From NCBI GenBank assembly GCA_003244125.1, contig QHBL01000233.1, positions 1 through 14,981 on the forward strand: DNA of 14,981 bases, read 5' to 3'. The notes beneath the pieces are model-generated. The model was given only the letters and a program-made list of their open reading frames with translations, was not told where the DNA came from and ran no database searches. The stretch comes from Chthoniobacterales bacterium (GTDB lineage: Bacteria > Verrucomicrobiota > Verrucomicrobiae > Chthoniobacterales > UBA10450). Of the stretch, positions 1-7,062 are shown one piece after another (the first letter of the stretch is position 1; the number at the start of each line of letters is the position of its first letter). The position numbers were made by a program, and so were the translations under genes.

Positions 1-318
1 ACGCACGATTTGATGGCGCATTTGATGACGGCGGTGGGTGCGCACGTAGAACGGGTGATTATCAATGACCTGAAGAATGCGACCTATTATGCGCGGATGA
101 TTATTGCGGCGGAGAACGAGCTTCAGCAGAAGAAAATCATCGAGCTGGATGCGCGGCCGAGTGATTGCATCGCGATGGCGACACAGCAGAAGGCGCCGAT
201 TTATGTGAGCCAGGAAGTGTGGGACGAAGTGGAAGACATGAGTGAAGTGCTGCGCAAAATGGATGAGGAAGGGTTAAAACCGGAGATCGATCCGGAATCC
301 GAAACGCAGGAGGAGTAG
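1..318 (+). CDS. Bifunctional nuclease (BFN/DUF151) family protein, 3' part
   Basis: The gene enters from the left edge and is in frame from base 1, so its start lies outside the window. The visible 105 residues carry the C-terminal half of the BFN (DUF151) fold. Seen motifs are THDLM at the edge, then VERVIINDL, then TYYARMII, then ELDARPSDCIAMA and APIYVSQEVW; the ARPSD block is the family hallmark. The last 30 or so residues form an acidic tail rich in Glu and Asp. Some family members have been reported with DNase and RNase activity, but this is not known for most bacterial members and should be taken as a family name only. It is convergent with ptsI, with only seven bases between the two stop codons and no visible terminator. 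Family call is firm; function is uncertain. Confidence 0.88.
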   Translation, partial: THDLMAHLMTAVGAHVERVIINDLKNATYYARMIIAAENELQQKKIIELDARPSDCIAMATQQKAPIYVSQEVWDEVEDMSEVLRKMDEEGLKPEIDPESETQEE

Positions 319-325
319 TTAGAAC

Positions 326-2083
326 CTAGTTCAGGAGCGTGGGATAACGCTCTCGCGCCAGCTGCAGGCAACGCTCCAGAACTTCCGCCGGCGTTTCCAG
401 CGCCATTATTTCTTTGATCAACTGCTGGCATTCATCGTAGGCCAGGCTGCGGATGGCGGATTTGACCCGCGGGACAAGGGCCGGGCTGACGCTAAGCTCA
501 TCCACCCCCAAACCAAGCAAGAGTGGAGTAAGCTCGATGTCGCCCGCCATTTCACCGCAAACGCCGAACCAGATTTTGTGATTGCGGGCAGCTTCGCCGG
601 TGAGATTGATCAGCCGCACGACTGAGGGATGAGTAGGCTCGTAAAGATGGGCGATGCGTTCGTTCGAGCGATCGACTGCCACCGCGTATTGAATGAGGTC
701 GTTGGTGCCGACACTGAAGAAAGCCACCAGCGGCGCGAGAGTTTCGGAACAAATGGCGGCGCTGGGGATTTCAATCATCGCGCCCACTTCCATTTCGGCG
801 GCGAATTCGATTTTCTGCGTGCGCAATTCCGTTTTGCATTCCTCTAAAACACCGAGAGCACGGCGCAGTTCCACCACGCCGGAAATCATCGGAAACATGA
901 GTTTGACGTTGCCGGCGACGCTGGCGCGAAGGATGGCGCGTAGTTGCGGCTTAAAAACTTCCAGATGCTCGAGACAAAAACGAATGGCGCGCCAGCCCAA
1001 AAATGGATTGAGCTCATCGCTGACATCGATGCCGCCGGCAATTTTATCGCCGCCTAAATCGAACGTGCGAATGATCAGCGGGTGCGGACGGACCGCTTCC
1101 GCCACACGCCGGTAAGTTTCGAATTGTTCTTCTTCGCCCGGCAGTGAATCGCGATCGAGATAAAGAAACTCGGTGCGATACAAGCCAATGCCCTCGGCGC
1201 CATTGGCCGCGACGCTCACGATGTCATCGGGCAATTCGATGTTGGCCGAAAGAACGATGTGACGTCCGTCGCGGGTGGTGGCGGATTTTTCGCGGAGCTC
1301 GGTTAGTTCCTTTGAAAGCTTCAACTGCCGCAGCTCGACCTCGTCGTAATGCGCCAGTGTTTCCGGTGAAGGATCAATGATGAGTGTGCCGCTGAAGCCA
1401 TCGAGCAGCGCGATGCAACCGCTCTCGAGTTTTGCGGTCGCATCATGCAAACCCACCACCGCCGGCAACGTGAGCGAGCGCGCCATGATGGCGGTGTGAG
1501 AGGTGCGGCTGCCGAGATCGGTGGCGATGCCGAGGACGCGCTGCCGATCGATCGAAGCGGTGTCCGAGGGGGTGAGATTGTGCGCGACCAAAATGTGGGC
1601 CTCCTCCGAAAACGCTACCGTGTGCGGCGTTTTCCCCTGCAAATTGCGAATGACGCGCCGCATCACATCCTGAATATCGATCGCGCGCTCGCGCAAATAA
1701 GGATCGTCGATCCTGCTCAGGCTGGCGACATAACGTTGCGCCACTTCTTCGAAAGCAGATTCCACATTAATTTTTTCGCTTTCCAGTTTGCGCAACACTT
1801 CATCGATGAGGGTGCGATCTTCCACCACCAACAGGTGCGCATCGAAAATGCCGGCATCCTTGGTCCCGATCGTCTCGGCGATTTTCTGCTGCATCTCGAG
1901 AATCTGCAGGCGCGTTTGCACCAGCGCGCTTTCGAAACGCGCGATCTCCGCCTGCACGTCCGCCGGCGCCACCGTGCAGCGCTCGATCTCTTCCAACTCG
2001 TCGCGCATCACCTGCACCACCCCGCGCACGATTCCGGGCGAGACACCAATGCCATGGTAACGTTGTTCCGGTGCGTCGCTCAT
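326..2083 (-). CDS. ptsI: Phosphoenolpyruvate-protein phosphotransferase, PTS enzyme I
   Basis: Enzyme I autophosphorylates from phosphoenolpyruvate and passes the phosphate to His of HPr in the cytoplasm. The 585-residue product has normal length. The N-terminal domain begins YHGIGVSPGI. The phosphohistidine domain contains GSRTSHTAIMARS with the active His at 196. The PEP-binding TIM barrel shows LYRTEFLYLDRD, FPMIS, MEVGAMIEIPSAA, GTNDLIQY and FGVCGEMAGD, where Cys509 matches the catalytic Cys of the family. It lies 43 bp after the HPr gene and is the last gene of the leftward cluster, so it is probably cotranscribed with hprK and ptsH. No enzyme II gene is visible here, which suggests a regulatory rather than sugar-transport role (inference). 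The ATG start lacks a clear Shine-Dalgarno sequence. Confidence 0.97.
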   Translation of the reverse strand: MSDAPEQRYHGIGVSPGIVRGVVQVMRDELEEIERCTVAPADVQAEIARFESALVQTRLQILEMQQKIAETIGTKDAGIFDAHLLVVEDRTLIDEVLRKLESEKINVESAFEEVAQRYVASLSRIDDPYLRERAIDIQDVMRRVIRNLQGKTPHTVAFSEEAHILVAHNLTPSDTASIDRQRVLGIATDLGSRTSHTAIMARSLTLPAVVGLHDATAKLESGCIALLDGFSGTLIIDPSPETLAHYDEVELRQLKLSKELTELREKSATTRDGRHIVLSANIELPDDIVSVAANGAEGIGLYRTEFLYLDRDSLPGEEEQFETYRRVAEAVRPHPLIIRTFDLGGDKIAGGIDVSDELNPFLGWRAIRFCLEHLEVFKPQLRAILRASVAGNVKLMFPMISGVVELRRALGVLEECKTELRTQKIEFAAEMEVGAMIEIPSAAICSETLAPLVAFFSVGTNDLIQYAVAVDRSNERIAHLYEPTHPSVVRLINLTGEAARNHKIWFGVCGEMAGDIELTPLLLGLGVDELSVSPALVPRVKSAIRSLAYDECQQLIKEIMALETPAEVLERCLQLARERYPTLLN

Positions 2084-2126
2084 CGCAGGCAGAGTAACGC
2101 GGATGTCAACCGGCGAAAACTACCGG

Positions 2127-2438
2127 TCAATCTTCGTTGAAGCGCGCGTTGATGAGTTGCTCGATTTCTTCCAGCGCGTGCGCGGCATCGGGGCCTTCAC
2201 AGCGAATTTGCAATTTCGAGCCCTGGCCCGCCGCCAGCATCATCAAGCCCATGATGCTTTTGCCGTTTACCTCTTCGTTTTCCTTTTTTACCCAGACATC
2301 GGCCCGGAAGCGGCTCGCCACTTTCACGAACAACGCTGCTGGCCGGGCGTGCATTCCGAGCCGGTTCACGATCGTGATTTCTTTTTCGACTTTGGCCGTC
2401 TTGGCGCCGGCGCCAGTTTTTCGGTTAAGCAGCCCCAT
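2127..2438 (-). CDS. ptsH: HPr, phosphocarrier protein
   Basis: A 103-residue HPr. His30 in GMHARPAA is the site phosphorylated by enzyme I, and Ser61 in NGKSIMGLMMLAAGQGS is the regulatory serine phosphorylated by HprK. The His-to-Ser distance of 31 is that of classical HPr (His15, Ser46). The protein has about 15 extra N-terminal residues, rich in Lys and Ala, before the usual start; no alternative ATG, GTG or TTG was seen between them and the conserved part. The start overlaps the end of hprK by 14 bases, so translation is likely coupled to the kinase that modifies this protein. Having both sites intact means it can take both the PEP-derived and the ATP-derived phosphate (family knowledge). 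Confidence 0.96.
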   Translation of the reverse strand: MGLLNRKTGAGAKTAKVEKEITIVNRLGMHARPAALFVKVASRFRADVWVKKENEEVNGKSIMGLMMLAAGQGSKLQIRCEGPDAAHALEEIEQLINARFNED

Positions 2439-3429
2439 CTTTTGTTTCCATCAAATTGAGCAATTTGGTGTTGAATTCCAGCGCCGCGTTGCGTCCCAGC
2501 CCTTTTAATTTTTGGTCCATCGCCGCCACTTCGATCAGGCGCGCGATATCGCGGCCGGGCCTAACCGGAATGGTCACATGGGGCACTTGCAGTTTGAGCA
2601 CCTGGTAAAACTCCCGGTCAAGCCCGGTGCGGTCAACATCACTCACGTCGTTCCAATCTTTTAATGTGACCACCAGATCGAGCCGTTTTTCCACTCGAAT
2701 CGCACCTACCCCGAAAACCGAGGCGACGTTGATGATCCCAATCCCGCGCACTTCCATGTGATAACGCGTCAGGTCTGGCGAAGTCGCTACCAGCTCGCGA
2801 TCTTCCAGAGAGGTGATCCGCGTCACATCGTCGGAAACAAGACTGTATCCGCGCTCGATAAGGCCCAGGACGCATTCGCTTTTGCCGATGCCGCTCTCGC
2901 CGCGAATGAGGACGCCAATCCCAAGAATATCGACCATGCTGCCGAATTCCGTCACGGTCGGCGAAAAATCCATTTCCAGCGCGATGGTAGCAGCGTTGAT
3001 GAACTTCATCGTGATCATGGGCGTGCGAAAAATTGCGATCTCTTCCGTGGCCGCCACTTCCATGAGAGCGTCGTCAAGATGTGCGCCGCGCGAAATCACC
3101 AGGCACGGAATCTTTTGCTCGCACAAGGCGCGGAAGCGTTTAACCCGCGTCGCCCGAGAAAGACTTTTCAAATAAGTGTTCTCGGCAGCGCCCAAAACCT
3201 GCATGCGTTTCTCGGCGAAATAACTAAAGAAACCGCTCAAAGCCAAACCCGGCCTATTAATTGTCGGCTCGCGAATCTTGCGATGAAAACCGGTGCGCGG
3301 GCCTTCCAAACGCAACTGCAACTTTTCCGCGTGCGCCGCGAAGAAAGTCTCCACCGTCACCACCGGAACGTTTTTGCGCTCATCGCTGCCGGAGGAAATT
3401 GTCGGGCTGACGGTGGATTGCGCATTCAT
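2425..3429 (-). CDS. hprK: HPr kinase/phosphorylase
   Basis: HprK uses ATP to phosphorylate HPr on Ser and can reverse the reaction. The 334-residue product has the two-part layout: an N-terminal domain (about 20-155) and a C-terminal catalytic domain. The P-loop GESGIGKSE spans 177-185, followed by LVSDD (Asp200, Asp201), the signature MEVRGIGIINV with Glu226, Arg245 in GAIR, and a C-terminal IPVRPGRD...IEVAAMD block. One oddity: the His-Gly usually found just before the P-loop strand (His140 in Bacillus subtilis) reads Phe162-Gly163 here. The 25 or so N-terminal residues look like an unconserved extension. It is the first gene after a 130-bp gap downstream of lptB and overlaps ptsH. The family call is secure; whether both kinase and phosphorylase activities remain is open. 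Confidence 0.95.
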   Translation of the reverse strand: MNAQSTVSPTISSGSDERKNVPVVTVETFFAAHAEKLQLRLEGPRTGFHRKIREPTINRPGLALSGFFSYFAEKRMQVLGAAENTYLKSLSRATRVKRFRALCEQKIPCLVISRGAHLDDALMEVAATEEIAIFRTPMITMKFINAATIALEMDFSPTVTEFGSMVDILGIGVLIRGESGIGKSECVLGLIERGYSLVSDDVTRITSLEDRELVATSPDLTRYHMEVRGIGIINVASVFGVGAIRVEKRLDLVVTLKDWNDVSDVDRTGLDREFYQVLKLQVPHVTIPVRPGRDIARLIEVAAMDQKLKGLGRNAALEFNTKLLNLMETKDGAA

Positions 3430-3483
3430 ATGGACTTTGTATCGCGAGCGCGAGACAAAAGCGAGGACTTAGCGACAAAACAT

Positions 3484-3507
3484 GGGACGCCTGTGCCCGG
3501 GCGTCCC
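3484..3507. repeat. Perfect 8-bp inverted repeat between lptB and hprK
   Basis: GGGACGCC at 3484-3491 and its exact complement GGCGTCCC at 3500-3507 enclose an 8-nt loop. It sits downstream of lptB and upstream of hprK, both leftward genes. On the - strand the hairpin is followed by ATGTTTTG, a poor U-tract, so it could be a weak or attenuating terminator separating the LPS block from the HprK/PTS block. It also has the look of a dispersed REP-type palindrome. Its function is not decidable from one copy. Confidence 0.5.
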
Positions 3508-3559
3508 TCCATCGTAAAAACCAATTGAAGCGAACTATTCGCTCCCGACCGCTGCTCAC

Positions 3560-4336
3560 CTACATCTGAAATCGCTCGCCCAGATAGAGCTGGCGGCTAA
3601 TCGGATCGTTAATTAGAAAATCTTTCGAGCCTTCGCTTTCAACCCGGCCTTCATAGATCAGGTAGGCGCGATCAACAATCGACAGGGTCTCGCGCACGTT
3701 ATGATCGGTAATGAGAATGGCCAGACCGGATTTGCGTAAATTAACTACAATCTGCTGCACATCATAGACCGCGATCGGATCGACTCCGCTGAAAGGTTCG
3801 TCGAGCATCAACAACCTGGGGCTCGTTACGAGCGAGCGCGCAATGGTCAGCCGCCGCTTTTCGCCGCCACTGAGGGTAAGCGCGGTATTTTTGGCGATCT
3901 TCTCGATGCCGAATTGATGCAGTAGCTGGTCGCAGCGCTGTCGCCGTCCATGTCTTGTTAGCGGAAGCGTTTCCAGGATAGCGAGAATATTTTGCTCGAC
4001 CGTCATCTTGCGAAAAATCGATTCTTCCTGCGGCAGGTATCCCATTCCCAAGCGCGCGCGCTTATACATTGGATAGTTCGTCACATCGTTTTCGCCAAAG
4101 ATCACGTGCCCGCTATTTGGCCGGACCAGCCCTACAATCATATAGAAGGTAGTTGTCTTGCCCGCGCCGTTCGGGCCGAGTAATCCGACGATCTCCCCTG
4201 CTTTGACCCGGACGTTGATTCCGTTTACGACGGCGCGCCCGCCGTAAATTTTCACCAGCTCACGGGTAGCGAGCACGTCCTGCGCAGCTTTAGCTCCGGC
4301 CGGCTCAATTGTCTGGTGGGGCTCGGCCACGATCAT
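3560..4336 (-). CDS. lptB: LPS export ABC transporter ATP-binding protein LptB
   Basis: LptB is the cytoplasmic ATPase that powers extraction of lipopolysaccharide from the inner membrane with LptF and LptG. The 258 residues show Walker A GPNGAGKT at 54-61, Q-loop GYLPQEESIFRKMTVEQNI around 99-117, ABC signature LSGGEKRR near 155-162, Walker B LLMLDEP followed by FSGVDP at about 175-187, and the switch His212 in TDHNVRE. The text of the Q-loop and FSGVDPI region is diagnostic for LptB rather than LivG-type transporters. There is a roughly 20-residue N-terminal extension. Its start overlaps the lptA stop as ATGA, which implies coupled translation. lptF and lptG are not in the window. Confidence 0.96.
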   Translation of the reverse strand: MIVAEPHQTIEPAGAKAAQDVLATRELVKIYGGRAVVNGINVRVKAGEIVGLLGPNGAGKTTTFYMIVGLVRPNSGHVIFGENDVTNYPMYKRARLGMGYLPQEESIFRKMTVEQNILAILETLPLTRHGRRQRCDQLLHQFGIEKIAKNTALTLSGGEKRRLTIARSLVTSPRLLMLDEPFSGVDPIAVYDVQQIVVNLRKSGLAILITDHNVRETLSIVDRAYLIYEGRVESEGSKDFLINDPISRQLYLGERFQM

Positions 4337-4926
4337 TGTTTGGCTGGCTCTTTCTTGTCCTTCGGCTCCTGGTGAATCTCCGTCCGGCTCGGTCCATGAG
4401 TCGTTAGCTGGTTTGACTGGTTAATAATCATCACTGTTCCCGGACTGGTCGCGACGTGCATGTTTGCTCCTTGTTCAACCCGCGGTGTGCCGGTTAGTTC
4501 CACATTTCCATCGCTGGCGGTATAAACGGCATGGTCGGAGCGGCCAATCGAGCGCACCGGTTTTCCCTCCTTGGCATCGGGGCGGTCGCGGACCACTCCC
4601 ACGTTCCCATCCGCCACCGCTTTCTCCAGTCCCTGGTCTTCACCTTTGCGCATGTAAACCGTGAGCTTGTCGGATTGGAGACTGAAACGCGGATCGAGCA
4701 CGCGCACGTGGCCGGTAAATACTCCGATGCTCTTCCCCGAATCGAAGAAAGCTTCTTCGGCATAAATCTCAGTCGTAATTGGCCCTTCTATCTTCGAGCT
4801 ATCGGTCAGCGGGTTCGTCTCGCTATTTTTTTTCTCAACCGGCGCCGCATTTTTTTTCGCCGGCGATTGCGCGAACGCCATTGTCCCAAGTAACAGCCAA
4901 ATAAACAGAAGTCCGCAGCGTCTCAT
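4333..4926 (-). CDS. lptA: LptA/OstA-like periplasmic LPS transport protein
   Basis: A 197-residue exported protein with a signal peptide (hydrophobic LLFIWLLLGTMAFA, likely cleavage after AFA near residue 19). A Lys-rich linker follows, then an OstA-type beta-jellyroll core from about residue 50: EIYAEEAFFDSGKSIGVFTGHVRV, DKLTVYM, AVADGNVGVV and HAVYTASDGNVELTGTPRVEQG, written here in short pieces. The pattern 'aggregate strand, G-N-V, then D-x-x-Y-x-x-x-x-G-x-x-x-L-x-G' is typical of LptA. LptA forms the periplasmic bridge between the inner- and outer-membrane Lpt complexes. It overlaps by four bases with both neighbours. The C-terminus is a charged Lys/Glu tail. It could be one of two tandem OstA-type proteins; see the next gene. 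Confidence 0.87.
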   Translation of the reverse strand: MRRCGLLFIWLLLGTMAFAQSPAKKNAAPVEKKNSETNPLTDSSKIEGPITTEIYAEEAFFDSGKSIGVFTGHVRVLDPRFSLQSDKLTVYMRKGEDQGLEKAVADGNVGVVRDRPDAKEGKPVRSIGRSDHAVYTASDGNVELTGTPRVEQGANMHVATSPGTVMIINQSNQLTTHGPSRTEIHQEPKDKKEPAKQ

Positions 4927-5468
4927 TGCGGCTTCGTCCCGGTCAATTTGTTGGCATCGGTAATAACCATCTTGACGTTACCCTGCAAGGTGGCCTGGCG
5001 CGCGGCGGTGTCGAATTTTGCGCTGTCGCCAACTACATTAAAATCAGCGCGTTTAATGAAGGTCTTTTGTCCCGAGGTAAGCACGTGCGTATTTAAATCC
5101 AGGGAGCCATCGCTCATCGTTACTTCCATATCGATCTTGTTGTCTTCGGTGAAGGTGGTGATTTTGAGATCGCGAAATTCCATGTGATTTTGGTCCGCTC
5201 GCCGCGCTACCCCAGCGACAAATCGCCCGCGCAAATGGCCATTCTCATCGATGTCGGGCAAAACCAATCCTTTGGCCTCGTGTCCAATCGGTAACGGCAC
5301 CTGCGTTCCCGGCGTCGGAGTCGCGTTCGCCGTTGCGGCCTCGATTTTTTCTTTCCGCTCGTGCGGATTTTTTTTCTTCTTCGATTGCGCGAACGCCGGA
5401 ACCATCAGCACCTGCGCAAGCACGAAACAGACCCAGCGCTGTCCGCGCAAACTACGAAACTGCCGCAT
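4923..5468 (-). CDS. lptC: LptC-like LPS export periplasmic protein
   Basis: A 181-residue protein placed where LptC is expected, directly before lptA. An N-terminal hydrophobic stretch (about 11-27, ending VPAFAQS) is followed by a Lys-rich, Pro/Thr-rich linker. The core from about residue 75 reads LRGRFVAGVARR, MEFRDLKITTF, IDMEVTMSDGSLDLNTHVLTSG and ATLQGNVKMVI in strands, which fits the LptC/LptA jellyroll. Canonical LptC keeps an uncleaved N-terminal anchor; here the AFA-Q-S site looks cleavable, as in the neighbouring lptA, so it might be periplasmic and soluble. Assignment rests on fold pattern plus position, so the symbol is less sure than for lptB. The start overlaps the kdsA end by 17 bases. 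Confidence 0.75.
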   Translation of the reverse strand: MRQFRSLRGQRWVCFVLAQVLMVPAFAQSKKKKNPHERKEKIEAATANATPTPGTQVPLPIGHEAKGLVLPDIDENGHLRGRFVAGVARRADQNHMEFRDLKITTFTEDNKIDMEVTMSDGSLDLNTHVLTSGQKTFIKRADFNVVGDSAKFDTAARQATLQGNVKMVITDANKLTGTKPQ

Positions 5469-6270
5469 GCACAGCTTTTAACACGCGCAGAATCTTCGGC
5501 AAATTTTTTACCGGAATCTGGTTCGGTCCATCCGACAAAGCGCGCGCCGGGTTTTCGTGCACCTCTAAGAAAATTCCGTCGCACCCGGCCGCCATTGCCG
5601 CCCGTGCCAGGACCGGCGCCAGCTCGCCATCGCCGGACGTGGCGTCGCCCGCGCCCCCAGGTCGTTGCACGGAATGAGTCGCATCAAAAATCACGCGGTA
5701 CCCCGCGCCTCGCATCCAGGCCAGCGAACGCATGTCGGCTATCAGATTGTTGTAGCCGAAAGTCGTTCCGCGCTCGGTAAAAAGGAATTGGCTGGCGCCG
5801 AAGCTCTCCAGTTTTTCCGCGATATTTTTTACATCCCATGGGGCGAGGAACTGTCCTTTCTTCACATTAATTGCGCGACCCGTCCTGGCGGCGGCGTGGA
5901 GCAGATCGGTTTGACGGCAAAGGAACGCTGGGATTTGCAAAAGGTCGATGAACTCGCCCGCCATCTCCGCTTCTGCCAACGAATGCACATCGGTCGTGAC
6001 CGGAACTCTTAGTTCACCCGCGATGGACGCGAGAATCTCACAACCTTCGCGCGCACCGATTCCGCGAAAGGAACGCACGGAAGTTCGGTTGGCTTTATCG
6101 TAGGAAGCTTTGAAAATGAATTTCGCTTTTTCCGCAGCGCAGACATCCCCGATCTTGTGCGCCATTCGCCGCACAAATTTCTCCGATTCAATCACGCACG
6201 GCCCGAGAATGAAGACTGGTTCGACTCCGCCGATGGAAACGTTTTTAATCCGCAATACTTTTCGTTTCAC
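5452..6270 (-). CDS. kdsA: 3-deoxy-8-phosphooctulonate synthase (KDO-8-P synthase), metal-dependent type
   Basis: KdsA condenses PEP with arabinose-5-phosphate to KDO-8-phosphate, the first committed step to the inner-core sugar of lipopolysaccharide. The 272 residues contain ILGPCVIESE near the start, FKASYDKANRTS at 53-64, a GTTFGYNNL block at 168-176 and HSVQRPGG at 199-206. Cys25, His199, Glu236 and Asp247 have exactly the spacing of the four metal ligands of the Aquifex enzyme (Cys11, His185, Glu222, Asp233), and the Asn of the E. coli metal-free class is replaced by Cys. This is therefore the metal-requiring class. The start codon is GTG, inside a GTGA overlap with the preceding membrane-protein gene. 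Location next to lptC-A-B fits lipopolysaccharide supply and export. Confidence 0.96.
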   Translation of the reverse strand: MKRKVLRIKNVSIGGVEPVFILGPCVIESEKFVRRMAHKIGDVCAAEKAKFIFKASYDKANRTSVRSFRGIGAREGCEILASIAGELRVPVTTDVHSLAEAEMAGEFIDLLQIPAFLCRQTDLLHAAARTGRAINVKKGQFLAPWDVKNIAEKLESFGASQFLFTERGTTFGYNNLIADMRSLAWMRGAGYRVIFDATHSVQRPGGAGDATSGDGELAPVLARAAMAAGCDGIFLEVHENPARALSDGPNQIPVKNLPKILRVLKAVHAAVS

Positions 6271-6986
6271 GAGGCTGGAAGGTAACGGCGGTTGCGCGTA
6301 ATCGCATCATAAAGTGCGAAGGGAAGGTAAAGCACGACGAAGAAAACAAGCGCCAGCAGGTGCATTTGAAAAAGGTAGAGCGGACGCCAATCCGAAAGCA
6401 GACTGAGCAAGGTCGCAGCTTCCGGTTTGTGGAGAAGAAAACCGTAGTTGAAGCCGGTAGCCTTGTCCGCCAGGAGCGTGAGCAGGAAATAGAATTCCGT
6501 CCAAACGAAAACGCGCAGGATCGAAAACGGATAAGGCCGGAGGCGATGCACCTGCATTAGAAAAACGATGCCGATAATGATCCCGCAATGGGAAATGAAG
6601 AAGCTGAAAAAGCGGAAGTCGGGAAAACCATAAGGCAGGTTCGGCGTCAGAATCGCCTGAAGTGTGCCGCCGATTCCCCAGAAGTAAGCGACCTCAAACC
6701 AGGATCGTCGCCGCGTCCAAAGTGCGACAATGACGACGAGAATGGCCCAATCGCAAAGCTGCATCGGCAACACCTGTTTCCAGCTGACTGCGCCGAATTG
6801 CCTAACGAGAACCAGATACGTGAAGTAGTTCGCGATTTCGACCACGGAAATGGTCGCCACAATGATGCGCTCCGCGGTCGGCCGACCGCGCGCTAGCGCC
6901 GCCAGCAGAAACGGCAGCGCAATCGTCATTAGAATAATGATCCAATGCGCGGGGCCGTAAGGATGAAAAGGAGGCGGAAGATTCAC
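6267..6986 (-). CDS. YwaF/TIGR02206-family integral membrane protein
   Basis: A 239-residue polytopic protein with about seven hydrophobic helices (roughly 14-32, 41-61, 74-90, 97-113, 124-146, 156-173 and 203-226). The motifs LPMQLCDWA at 73-81, TPNLPYGFPDFRFFSFFISHCG around 114-135 (given as the TPNLPYG and FFISHCG segments) and FNYGFLLHKPEA near 179-190 are characteristic of TIGR02206 (YwaF), a family of unknown function. The start is GTG. It is the first gene of the leftward cluster and its stop is fused to the kdsA start as GTGA, so its expression is tied to KDO synthesis. A link to the cell envelope is only an inference from that context. Confidence 0.83.
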   Translation of the reverse strand: MNLPPPFHPYGPAHWIIILMTIALPFLLAALARGRPTAERIIVATISVVEIANYFTYLVLVRQFGAVSWKQVLPMQLCDWAILVVIVALWTRRRSWFEVAYFWGIGGTLQAILTPNLPYGFPDFRFFSFFISHCGIIIGIVFLMQVHRLRPYPFSILRVFVWTEFYFLLTLLADKATGFNYGFLLHKPEAATLLSLLSDWRPLYLFQMHLLALVFFVVLYLPFALYDAITRNRRYLPAS

Positions 6987-7062
6987 TCAGACTTGTCGAG
7001 CGCGGGCGAGTGACGCACTCTTACACAAACGCCCACGCCAAGTCACGCCCGCCATTATTCCC
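6987..7062. promoter_or_regulatory. Divergent promoter region of the LPS/PTS cluster and fabG
   Basis: These 76 bases separate the diverging start codons of the YwaF-like gene and the reductase. Promoters for both directions must lie here or inside the coding ends. The best -10-like hexamer on the + strand is CATTAT at 7053-7058, only four bases before the fabG ATG. No convincing -35 was found on either strand, and no Shine-Dalgarno sequence precedes either start. Confidence 0.35.

Noticed and set aside
2109..2127. ACCGG/CCGGT inverted repeat between ptsH and ptsI
   Set aside because: Only five base pairs with no T-run; expected by chance in this composition.
1445..2140. Long + strand open frame opposite ptsI
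   Set aside because: It is the antisense shadow of a clear enzyme I gene and its product is Arg/His-rich with no recognisable motif.
2758..3528. 256-codon + strand frame opposite hprK
   Set aside because: Fully covered by hprK, which has intact catalytic motifs; composition is that of an antisense frame in GC-rich DNA.
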